A stretch of DNA of 5,771 bases, from NCBI GenBank assembly GCA_002358965.1, contig DEPW01000094.1:1-5771 (forward strand). The letters are read 5' to 3'. Positions 1-5,771 of the stretch are shown here, in pieces (position 1 is the first letter of the stretch; each line of letters opens with the position of its first letter). The stretch comes from Bacteroidales bacterium UBA3382 (GTDB lineage Bacteria; Bacteroidota; Bacteroidia; Bacteroidales; UBA932). Below the pieces are notes generated by a model that was not told where the DNA came from, searched no databases, and was given only the letters and a program-made list of their open reading frames with translations. The position numbers and the translations under genes are program-made.

Positions 1-284
1 ACGGCTCCCGACTCGTGATGGTTGATGTGGCCGGAGACGGGCGAGATGACGCCCTGGCAGTGACGGAGGACGGCACAGGCGGCGAGGGCATTGACCTGGG
101 TGCCTCCTATCAGCAGATGAATCTGGGCCTCGGGACAGCCGCAGGCCTCGCGGATTTTCTCCACGGCGGCGGCAGTATAGGGGTCGTCTCCATAACCGAG
201 GGTCTGTTCCATATTGGTGCGGACCAGTGCCTGCATCACTTCCGGGCAGGCTCCCCGCATGTAGTCGTTTTCAAAATTGAGCAT
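1..284 (-). CDS. Threonine aldolase / beta-eliminating lyase family PLP enzyme (N-terminal 94 codons; 3' end off the window)
   Basis: This is the start of a fold-type I PLP enzyme resembling low-specificity L-threonine aldolase (LtaE), which cleaves L-threonine or L-allo-threonine to glycine and acetaldehyde in the cytoplasm. Visible landmarks are FENDY at residues 4-8, YGDDPYT at 31-37, the GGTQVN loop at 60-65 (expected PLP phosphate contact), and GHINHHESGA at 85-94, whose His86 aligns with the histidine that stacks on the PLP ring in characterised threonine aldolases. The PLP-binding lysine lies beyond the window edge. The ATG at 284 is chosen because AGGAGG sits four bases upstream and the family N-terminus begins there. 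It lies 18 bp downstream of recJ on the same strand, so co-transcription is likely, with no evident functional link. Family membership is secure. The exact substrate is not: related beta-eliminating lyases such as tryptophanase-like enzymes share the fold, so no gene symbol is given. Confidence 0.85.
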   Translation of the reverse strand, partial: MLNFENDYMRGACPEVMQALVRTNMEQTLGYGDDPYTAAAVEKIREACGCPEAQIHLLIGGTQVNALAACAVLRHCQGVISPVSGHINHHESGA

Positions 285-288
285 GTTG

Positions 289-294
289 CCTCCT
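289..294 (-). promoter_or_regulatory. Strong Shine-Dalgarno sequence of the threonine aldolase-like gene
   Basis: On the minus strand AGGAGG lies four bases before the ATG at 284. It fixes the start codon. It is the only full-strength Shine-Dalgarno match before a gene here: recJ, lysS, aroE and ssb have none, as is usual in Bacteroidota. It sits in the 18-bp gap after the recJ stop codon. Confidence 0.7.
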
Positions 295-302
295 GTATTG
301 TC

Positions 303-2033
303 CTAGAATAGTTCTTTCTTGCGTATATCCTTGACCCGCAGCTGGATGTTGGCGATGCCGCGGTAGTAGTTCTCTGCGATGGAATAGCAGATGTCCACCG
401 GATTGCCGGCGTGCAGGTGCTCGAAGTGCTCGGAGCGGTTGAAGGCGATGGCCGAGATGTGGCGGTAGGGCTCGTCCTCCTGTATCAGCTCGAGCTTCAT
501 GTGGCCGTTGTCGGAGCCGACGAGGCGGCCGTTGCCGTTGTCATAGACGTTCTCGGTGATGAACACCGGCGAGAGGTTCCCGGGGCCGAAGGGCTGGAAC
601 TGCTTGAGTATGCGGAAGAACTTCGGCGTGATCTGCTTGAAGTCCAGGAAGGTGTCTATCTGTACGACGGGGGTCAGGATGTCCTCGGTAATCTTCTCGG
701 CCACCACTTGCTCGAACTTCTCCTCAAACGGCTTCAGGTTCTCTTTCTTGAGAGTGAGCCCAGCCGCGTACATGTGTCCGCCGTAATTTTCCAGATATTC
801 CGAACATTCCTTGATGGCCTCGTAGAGGTCGAAACCGGCGATGCTCCTGGCCGAGCCGGTGATAAGCCCGTTGGACTCGGTCAGCACTATGGTGGGCCGG
901 TAGAAAGCCTCCACCAGACGTGAGGCCACGATGGCCACCACGCCCTTGTTCCATTTCGGGTCGAAGACCACGGTGGACTTACGGTCCCTGAAACTGCTGT
1001 CGTTCATCACTGACTCAATGGCGGCCTTGGTGATCTGCTTGTCCACGCTCTTGCGCTCCTTGTTGTGCAGGTCGATGATCTTGCCGATATTCTGGGCCTC
1101 CTCGTCGCTGCGCGACACCAGCAGATGCACTGCGGTGCGGCCTGACTCCATCCTGCCGGCGGCATTGATGCGCGGGCCTATCTTGAAAACTATATCGTCG
1201 ATCGTTATCTTGCACCTGTCGAGACCGCAGAGCCTGATCATCGAAAGGAGGCCTTTGCGCGGAGATTCGTTAATCTGTTTGAGACCGTAATATGCCAGGA
1301 TGCGGTTCTCCCCGACGACCGAGACGAGATCCGCCGCGATACTGACAGCCAGCAAATCCAGATAGGGCACAATCTGCTCGAAAGGTATTCCGTGGGTCGA
1401 TGCATAGGCCTGCACTAACTTGAAGCCCACTCCGCAACCGGACAGATCGTCAAAGGGATATCCGCAGTCGGAGCGCTTCGGGTCAAGCACGGCCACAGCA
1501 TGAGGCAACTCGTTTTCGGGCAAATGATGGTCGCAGACGATGATATCCAGCCCGAGTCCCCTCGCATAGTCGACCTTCGGGTTGGCCTTGATGCCGCAAT
1601 CGAGAGTGATTACCAGGGTGCAGCCATGTTCCTTCGCCCAGTCAAGTCCGCGGTAGGAAAGCCCGTAACCGTCTATGTATCTGTCCGGAATGTAAAAGTC
1701 CACATTGCGCGTCAGTGTAGCTATGAAAGAATACACGAGCGCCACAGCCGTGGTACCGTCCACATCATAATCCCCGTAAACAAGGATCTTCTCGTTCGTC
1801 AGGATTGCCCGCTCGAGACGCGCGACGGCCTTGTCCATATCTTTCATCAAGAACGGATCATGAAGTTTGGCCAAATCGGGACGGAAAAATTCCCTGGCCG
1901 CCTCGAACGTGGTTATTCCGCGCTGGACGAGCAACTCGGCAAGGACCCTGTCGACGCCCAATTCAGTCGAAAGCCGGCTTACGATTTCCGGATCGCCCGG
2001 CTGTTTTAGCACCCATTTTCTCGCTATAGCCAT
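303..2033 (-). CDS. recJ: Single-stranded-DNA-specific exonuclease RecJ
   Basis: RecJ is a 5'-3' exonuclease on single-stranded DNA that acts in recombination, mismatch and base-excision repair. The 576-residue product, a normal length, carries the whole DHH-superfamily signature: GDYDVDGTTA (87-96), LDCG (144-147), CDHH (167-170) and DLLAVSIAADLV (226-237) supply the metal ligands. GPRINAAGRM (286-295) follows, then the DHHA1 domain with WNKGVVAIVASRL (361-373), SARSIAGFDLYEA (394-406) and the GGH motif (418-420), and an OB-like C-terminal part including FQPFGPGNLSPVF (479-491). The ATG at 2033 is preferred because the protein then begins MAIARKWVLK, matching family N-termini. The frame stays open to an ATG at 2159, but that adds 42 residues encoded by the AT-rich promoter region and by antisense of lysS. 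There is no Shine-Dalgarno sequence. A TAnnTTTG element eight bases upstream implies a very short leader. Codon choice shifts toward GAG and CGC in the C-terminal third. Confidence 0.97.
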   Translation of the reverse strand: MAIARKWVLKQPGDPEIVSRLSTELGVDRVLAELLVQRGITTFEAAREFFRPDLAKLHDPFLMKDMDKAVARLERAILTNEKILVYGDYDVDGTTAVALVYSFIATLTRNVDFYIPDRYIDGYGLSYRGLDWAKEHGCTLVITLDCGIKANPKVDYARGLGLDIIVCDHHLPENELPHAVAVLDPKRSDCGYPFDDLSGCGVGFKLVQAYASTHGIPFEQIVPYLDLLAVSIAADLVSVVGENRILAYYGLKQINESPRKGLLSMIRLCGLDRCKITIDDIVFKIGPRINAAGRMESGRTAVHLLVSRSDEEAQNIGKIIDLHNKERKSVDKQITKAAIESVMNDSSFRDRKSTVVFDPKWNKGVVAIVASRLVEAFYRPTIVLTESNGLITGSARSIAGFDLYEAIKECSEYLENYGGHMYAAGLTLKKENLKPFEEKFEQVVAEKITEDILTPVVQIDTFLDFKQITPKFFRILKQFQPFGPGNLSPVFITENVYDNGNGRLVGSDNGHMKLELIQEDEPYRHISAIAFNRSEHFEHLHAGNPVDICYSIAENYYRGIANIQLRVKDIRKKELF

Positions 2034-2041
2034 ATTGTTTA

Positions 2042-2049
2042 CAAAGATA
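2042..2049 (-). promoter_or_regulatory. Predicted recJ promoter, Bacteroides-type -7 element
   Basis: The minus strand reads TATCTTTG, an exact match to the Bacteroidota primary sigma consensus TAnnTTTG, eight bases before the recJ ATG at 2033. Transcription starting a few bases after the element would begin about 2035-2039, leaving a leader of only 2-6 bases. No good TTTG -33 element is seen 19-21 bases further upstream, so the assignment rests on the -7 match, its position and the lack of any other candidate before recJ. Confidence 0.5.
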
Positions 2050-2062
2050 TTGTTTTTTTGAG

Positions 2063-2070
2063 TATTTTTG
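2063..2070 (+). promoter_or_regulatory. Predicted promoter of the lysS operon, Bacteroides-type -7 element
   Basis: TATTTTTG matches TAnnTTTG and lies 37 bases before the lysS ATG, predicting a start of transcription near 2074-2077 and an untranslated leader of about 30 bases. The -33 region is weak: TTTA at 2038-2041 has the right 21-base spacing but only three of four consensus bases, and TTG at 2035-2037 is too far away. The element lies only 13 bp from the opposing recJ -7 element, so the two promoters should occupy overlapping DNA. Confidence 0.5.
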
Positions 2071-2107
2071 TCTGATATTTTACTAAAATTTAAAACATAT
2101 TTCAAAC

Positions 2108-3652
2108 ATGGGCAACTTGGAGAATCTAAACGAAATGGAGCTTCAGAGGAGGGCTTCACTGCAAAAACTCAGGGAACTCGGAATAGACCCCTACCCTGCA
2201 CCGCTTTATCCCGTAAACGCATCTGCGGCAGAGATAAGACAGAATTACTCTGAAGAAAAAGGCAACTTCTCCGATGTGGCGATAGCCGGAAGGATCATGA
2301 GCCGGAGGATAATGGGAGCTGCCTCGTTCATCGAATTGCAGGACGACAGCGGCCGCATCCAAGTGTACATAAAACGGGACGAAATCTGCCCAGGGGAAGA
2401 CAAGACCATGTACAATACCGTCTTCAAGAAACTGCTTGACATCGGAGACATCATCGGCATAAAGGGCTTCGCATTCATAACACAGACCGGAGAGCTCAGC
2501 GTGCATGCAAAAGAGCTCACCGTATTGAGCAAATCGCTCAGGATACTTCCTATCGTCAAACAGAAAGACGGCGAAGTCTTCGATGCGTTCTCCGACCCCG
2601 AACTCAAATACCGGCAGCGCTATGTGGATCTCATAGTAAACCCGCAGGTGAAAGACACTTTCGTCAAAAGGAGCCTCATCGTATCGACGATGAGGGAATA
2701 TTTCAACGAAGCCGGCTGCCTCGAAGTAGAGACCCCTGTCCTCCAATCCATCCCGGGAGGGGCCAACGCCAGGCCTTTCATCACCCATCACAACGCGCTC
2801 GACATAGACCTTTATCTGAGGATTGCCAACGAACTCTACCTCAAGAGGCTCATAGTAGGCGGGTTCAAGGGCGTCTACGAATTCGCCAAGAATTTCAGGA
2901 ACGAAGGCATGGACAAGACGCACAATCCCGAATTCACCTGCGTTGAAATCTATGTGGCGTACAAAGACTACATCTGGATGATGGAATTCGTGGAAAATCT
3001 CCTTGAAAAGATAGCCGTCAGACTGCACGGCACAGCCGAAGTTGAACTCGAGGGGAAACGGATATCCTTCAAGACACCGTACCGCCGCCTGCCTATGCTC
3101 GAGGCCATCAAGGAATATGCCGGCGTGGATGTCAAGGGCATGGACGAAGAGCAGCTGAGAGCGACCTGCGCAAATCTCGGCATCGAGACTGACAAGACCA
3201 TGGGCAAAGGCAAACTGATAGATGCCATCTTCGGGGAATATTGCGAAAAGCACCTCATACAGCCGACTTATATCATAGATTATCCAGTCGAGACATCACC
3301 GCTCACCAAGAGGCACAGGAAAGACCCGTCGCTTACAGAAAGGTTCGAGCTTTTCGTCAACGGCAAAGAGCTCGCGAACGCGTACAGCGAATTGAACGAT
3401 CCTATCGACCAACTGGAACGGTTCAAAGAGCAGCTCAGGCTCAAGGACAAGGGCGACGACGAGGCGATGTTCATCGACATGGACTTCATCAGGGCTCTCG
3501 AATACGGAATGCCTCCTACATCGGGACTGGGCATAGGCATCGACAGGTTGACGATGTTCATGACCGGCGCCCCTACGATACAGGATGTGCTGTTTTTCCC
3601 TCAGATGAGGCCGGAAAAGAGGGAAGACAAGGAAAACAAAGATGAGAATTGA
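2108..3652 (+). CDS. lysS: Lysyl-tRNA synthetase, class II
   Basis: LysS charges tRNA-Lys with lysine using ATP, in the cytoplasm, and works as a homodimer. The 514-residue product has the standard bacterial layout and length. An N-terminal helix (RRASLQKLRELGIDPYP, 14-30) leads into an OB-fold anticodon-binding domain at about 57-145. The class II catalytic core follows, with motif 1 around EVETPVLQSIPGGANARPF (206-224), motif 2 at FRNEGMDKTHNPEFTCVEIY (263-282) and motif 3 at GLGIGIDRLTMF (473-484). ERFELFVNGKELANAYSE (411-428) forms part of the lysine/ATP pocket as in other LysRS proteins. The C-terminus is a short charged tail (RPEKREDKENKDEN). The ATG at 2108 is preceded by A-rich sequence without a Shine-Dalgarno site. 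It is the first gene of the rightward unit, and its last 11 bases overlap the next gene. Codons AGG, ATA and GAA predominate. Confidence 0.98.
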   Translation: MGNLENLNEMELQRRASLQKLRELGIDPYPAPLYPVNASAAEIRQNYSEEKGNFSDVAIAGRIMSRRIMGAASFIELQDDSGRIQVYIKRDEICPGEDKTMYNTVFKKLLDIGDIIGIKGFAFITQTGELSVHAKELTVLSKSLRILPIVKQKDGEVFDAFSDPELKYRQRYVDLIVNPQVKDTFVKRSLIVSTMREYFNEAGCLEVETPVLQSIPGGANARPFITHHNALDIDLYLRIANELYLKRLIVGGFKGVYEFAKNFRNEGMDKTHNPEFTCVEIYVAYKDYIWMMEFVENLLEKIAVRLHGTAEVELEGKRISFKTPYRRLPMLEAIKEYAGVDVKGMDEEQLRATCANLGIETDKTMGKGKLIDAIFGEYCEKHLIQPTYIIDYPVETSPLTKRHRKDPSLTERFELFVNGKELANAYSELNDPIDQLERFKEQLRLKDKGDDEAMFIDMDFIRALEYGMPPTSGLGIGIDRLTMFMTGAPTIQDVLFFPQMRPEKREDKENKDEN

Positions 3653-4469
3653 AAAAATAACCTCCGCTTCCAATCCGAAAATCCGCGAACTCCTCGCTCT
3701 TTCGGAAAAAGCCCGCGAAAGGGAGGAAAAAGGGCTGTTCATCGTGGAAGGCATACGGGAAACCCGGCATTGTTTCGATGCCGGCTATGTCCCCCGCGCG
3801 GTGTTCCATTCTTCCCGGATAGCGGACGAAAGGCTGGACACTCTCTTGGAGGCCTTGCCCGAGGCCGTGAAAGACCGGCTCGGCCTCTTCGAAGTCTCCG
3901 ATGCCGTATACTCCAGGATAGCATACCGGGACGGCACGGAAGGCATCGTTTCCGAAGTGTATTCCAAGCCGGCCGCACGGCTTGACGACATAGTATTCAA
4001 AGGGACGGCGCCATTGATCGCCGTCACCGAAGCGGTTGAAAAGCCCGGCAATATCGGGGCCATCATGCGGAGCGTCGATGCCTGCGGAGCAGACGCGTTA
4101 TTGGTCTGCGATTCGAAATGCGACATATACGGTCCTAACACTATACGGTCAAGCATCGGAGCCGCATTCAGGGTACAGACTGTAAAATGCACCGGCGACG
4201 AAGCCATCAACTGGTTGAAAGGGAAAGGCATACGGATACTCACCGCCCAGTTGCAGGACTCAAGACGGTATTACGACACCGACATGAAGGAAGGCTGCGC
4301 CATAGTGCTCGGCAGCGAAGACAAAGGGCTGAGCCGCAAATGGAGGGAAGCCGCAGACAGCCACATACGCATACCGATGCTGGGAAGCCTCGACTCGCTC
4401 AATGTATCCGTATCGGCCGCGATCCTGCTATATGAGGCCGTCAGACAAAGGAACAGCCCCGCAATATAA
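3642..4469 (+). CDS. SpoU/TrmH family RNA 2'-O-ribose methyltransferase
   Basis: The product (275 residues) is a SPOUT-class enzyme that transfers methyl from S-adenosylmethionine to a ribose 2'-OH in rRNA or tRNA. An N-terminal substrate-binding domain (about 1-110, with NPKIRELLAL at 11-20 and LFIVEGIRE at 32-40, typical of the RlmB/TrmH-like group) precedes the knotted catalytic domain. All three SpoU motifs are present: motif 1 EKPGNIGAIMRSVDACGAD (133-151, with Asn137 and catalytic-type Arg143), motif 2 IVLGSEDKGLS (221-231) and motif 3 SLDSLNVSVSAAILLYEA (249-266). NTIRSSIGAAFRV (166-178) also fits. The ATG overlaps the lysS end by 11 bp, and AAGGA at 3629-3633 lies eight bases upstream inside lysS, which suggests coupled translation. 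The RNA target (23S rRNA or tRNA) cannot be read from the sequence, so no symbol is given. Confidence 0.93.
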   Translation: MRIEKITSASNPKIRELLALSEKAREREEKGLFIVEGIRETRHCFDAGYVPRAVFHSSRIADERLDTLLEALPEAVKDRLGLFEVSDAVYSRIAYRDGTEGIVSEVYSKPAARLDDIVFKGTAPLIAVTEAVEKPGNIGAIMRSVDACGADALLVCDSKCDIYGPNTIRSSIGAAFRVQTVKCTGDEAINWLKGKGIRILTAQLQDSRRYYDTDMKEGCAIVLGSEDKGLSRKWREAADSHIRIPMLGSLDSLNVSVSAAILLYEAVRQRNSPAI

Positions 4470-4504
4470 GAGAGAACTCACATACATTAAATCTGATTTC
4501 TGAC

Positions 4505-5389
4505 ATGGAAGGAAACACCTTATCGGACAAAAGGTTCGGCCTGATAGGAAAACCGATAGGCCACTCGTTAAGCCCTACGCTGTTCAATGCCGCCTACGGG
4601 GGCAGATACGCTTACGACCTGATAGAAGCCGATGACTTCAAAGGTGCGTTTGCAAGATTCCTTGACCGCTATGACGGGATAAATGTAACTTCCCCTTATA
4701 AAAGGCTCGCTTTCGACGAGGCGGACGACTGCGACAGCACTGTAAAGCGCATAGGGGCGGCAAATATCCTGCTGAAATCCGGTGACGGGAAAATAATCGC
4801 CGCCAACAGCGATTATACCGGAATCAGGATGGTGCTATGCGACCATTTCGAAATCGAAGAGAACGAGGAAGGCATAAAGAAAATCAATGCCCTCGTGATC
4901 GGATGCGGAGGCGCCGGAATGGCGGCCGCCTGTGCGGCTTCCGACCTCGGGATGAACACAGTGATAGTGAACCGCACGCAGGCCGCTGTCGAGAGATTCG
5001 CCGCAAGGCCGGGGAACGAACGCATCACAGCCGGAAAGATGCACGACCTTGAAGAACTTATGGCTGAAAGCCAGCTGATCATATACACCGTACCGGTGGT
5101 AATGGATGAACTCCGCAAACAGCCTAAACGCTTCTTCACAGGGAAGAGCATATTCGAAGCCAATTACCGGGCCCCTTCATTCACCCGGGAATACAGAGGC
5201 ATGTCGTTAGGCAAGAACGGGCTGACCTTCAAGGGAGACTCCATCGGCATCCCCCAGCGATGCTACTACCTTTCCGGGGAAATATGGCTCATCGCCCAGG
5301 CCATAACCGGCTTCAGGATTCTGACCGGCGAGGCTCCTGACGAAAAGGCCATGCTGCACTACATCTCGGGAAAAAGAAGAATCATTTAG
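4505..5389 (+). CDS. aroE: Shikimate dehydrogenase (NADP+), divergent AroE
   Basis: AroE reduces 3-dehydroshikimate to shikimate with NADPH in the aromatic amino acid (chorismate) pathway. The 294-residue product shows the shikimate-site serines in GHSLSP (19-24), NVTSPYK (60-66) with catalytic Lys66, and GAAN (84-87). NSD (101-103) supplies the catalytic-pair Asp103. The dinucleotide loop is GCGGAGMA (133-140). NRT (156-158) binds the NADP 2'-phosphate and favours NADP over NAD. Gln265 in LIAQAITGFRILTG (262-275) matches the conserved shikimate-contacting glutamine. Two regions deviate: the usual N-[AT]-T-P-x-G-M stretch is YTVPVVM (194-200), and the usual GxxML before the glutamine is GEIWL (258-262). 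The ATG at 4505 is the only sensible in-frame start near the conserved FGLIGKPIGHS; no Shine-Dalgarno site is seen. It lies 35 bp after the methyltransferase and 24 bp before ssb. The core catalytic assignment is firm. A related shikimate/quinate dehydrogenase activity cannot be excluded. Confidence 0.92.
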   Translation: MEGNTLSDKRFGLIGKPIGHSLSPTLFNAAYGGRYAYDLIEADDFKGAFARFLDRYDGINVTSPYKRLAFDEADDCDSTVKRIGAANILLKSGDGKIIAANSDYTGIRMVLCDHFEIEENEEGIKKINALVIGCGGAGMAAACAASDLGMNTVIVNRTQAAVERFAARPGNERITAGKMHDLEELMAESQLIIYTVPVVMDELRKQPKRFFTGKSIFEANYRAPSFTREYRGMSLGKNGLTFKGDSIGIPQRCYYLSGEIWLIAQAITGFRILTGEAPDEKAMLHYISGKRRII

Positions 5390-5413
5390 AAACACAATAT
5401 TAACCGCAACAAG

Positions 5414-5771
5414 ATGTCACTCAACAAAGTATTGCTCATAGGGAATTCCGGAAAAGATCCGGATGTACGCTACCTTGACAACAACGCCAAGGTTGCGACT
5501 TTCACACTTGCCACTACCGAAAGGTACCGCGACAGGAACAATGAACTCCGCGAAATCACCGAATGGCACAACATAGTATGCTGGAGACGCAATGCCGACA
5601 TAGTGGAACAGTATGTAAAAAAAGGCACGCAACTGTTCATCGAAGGAAAGTTGCGCACCCGCAACTGGGACGACCAGAACGGCGTCAAACACTATGTGAC
5701 GGAAATCACAGCCGACAACATACAGCTGCTCGGTCGCAAGCAGGACAATCCTGCATCAACCGCCTCCAACC
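5414..5771 (+). CDS. ssb: Single-stranded DNA-binding protein (119 codons; 3' end off the window)
   Basis: SSB coats single-stranded DNA during replication, recombination and repair, normally as an OB-fold tetramer. The fragment covers the whole OB domain (about 1-107): MSLNKVLLIGNSGKDPDVRY (1-20), VATFTLATTERYRD (27-40), TEWHNIVCW (49-57, with Trp51 at the conserved ssDNA-stacking position), then VKKGTQLFIEGKLRTRNW (68-85) and VKHYVTEITADNIQLLG (91-107). The start of the flexible tail (RKQDNPASTASN) is visible before the edge. The acidic C-terminal tip that recruits partner proteins is not in view. One small oddity is Ser12 in GNSG, where bacterial SSBs usually have a hydrophobic residue (GNVG or GNLG). 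The start follows aroE by 24 bp with no Shine-Dalgarno sequence and no obvious promoter of its own. SSB protein is a known physical and functional partner of RecJ in bacteria, whose gene lies at the other end of this window. Confidence 0.96.
   Translation, partial: MSLNKVLLIGNSGKDPDVRYLDNNAKVATFTLATTERYRDRNNELREITEWHNIVCWRRNADIVEQYVKKGTQLFIEGKLRTRNWDDQNGVKHYVTEITADNIQLLGRKQDNPASTASN

Noticed and set aside
285..302. Possible terminator between recJ and the threonine aldolase-like gene
   Set aside because: The gap is only 18 bp, holds a ribosome-binding site and has no stem-loop or T-tract.
15..311. Open frame of 98 codons on the plus strand over the left edge
   Set aside because: It is antisense to the threonine aldolase-like gene, whose minus-strand product has clear family motifs and a strong ribosome-binding site.
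411..923. Open frame of 170 codons on the plus strand inside recJ
   Set aside because: Shadow of the C-terminal part of recJ. The product is rich in Val, Leu, Glu and Gly from reversed GAG/CTG/GTC codons and has no recognisable domain.
2034..2159. A 42-residue N-terminal extension of RecJ starting at an ATG at 2159
   Set aside because: It would be encoded by the AT-rich promoter gap and antisense of the lysS start, gives low-complexity sequence unlike RecJ N-termini, and would place the recJ promoter inside the gene. The start at 2033 gives a normal family N-terminus and length.
2156..3253. A 365-codon open frame antisense to lysS
   Set aside because: It lies wholly within lysS, which has all class II synthetase motifs. 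The antisense product shows no recognisable family features, and the length is explained by the codon bias of lysS.
3966..3983. Hairpin-like AAGCCG...CGGCTT sequence
   Set aside because: It lies inside the methyltransferase coding region, has only a 6-bp stem and no following T-run, so it is neither a terminator nor a likely regulatory structure.
4488..4495. Possible internal promoter before aroE (TAAATCTG)
   Set aside because: One mismatch to TAnnTTTG, no TTTG at the right distance upstream, and it lies in a 35-bp gap within what looks like an operon.

Overview
This 5.8 kb window looks like ordinary chromosomal DNA from a member of the Bacteroidota, most likely the Bacteroidales. The evidence for this is: two divergent matches to the Bacteroides-type -7 promoter element TAnnTTTG in the only AT-rich intergenic gap; little or no Shine-Dalgarno sequence before most genes; and a RecJ beginning with a KWVL sequence, as I recall Bacteroidales RecJ proteins doing. 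Coding DNA is of moderate GC content, and the right-hand genes use ATA, AGG and GAA codons heavily. I cannot name a genus with confidence.

Layout. On the left, two genes read leftward: recJ (303-2033), a complete single-stranded-DNA exonuclease gene, followed 18 bp later by the first 94 codons of a threonine aldolase / beta-eliminating lyase family gene that runs off the left edge. A 74-bp intergenic region (2034-2107, about 82% A+T) separates these from four genes reading rightward: lysS (lysyl-tRNA synthetase), a SpoU/TrmH-type RNA 2'-O-ribose methyltransferase overlapping lysS by 11 bp, aroE (shikimate dehydrogenase) and ssb (single-stranded DNA-binding protein, cut by the right edge). The gaps of 35 and 24 bp among the last three suggest one transcription unit.

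Functionally this is housekeeping DNA: DNA repair and replication (RecJ, SSB), translation (LysS, the RNA methyltransferase) and amino acid metabolism (AroE, threonine aldolase). RecJ and SSB act on the same substrate, ssDNA, from opposite ends of the window. I found no RNA gene, mobile element, CRISPR array, convincing terminator or repeat family, and nothing that amounts to an undescribed system. The points most worth checking are the face-to-face divergent promoters with a possibly near-leaderless recJ message, a codon-usage change inside recJ, an AroE that has the catalytic residues but departs from the usual C-terminal motifs, and the one strong Shine-Dalgarno sequence in the window, in front of the threonine aldolase gene.
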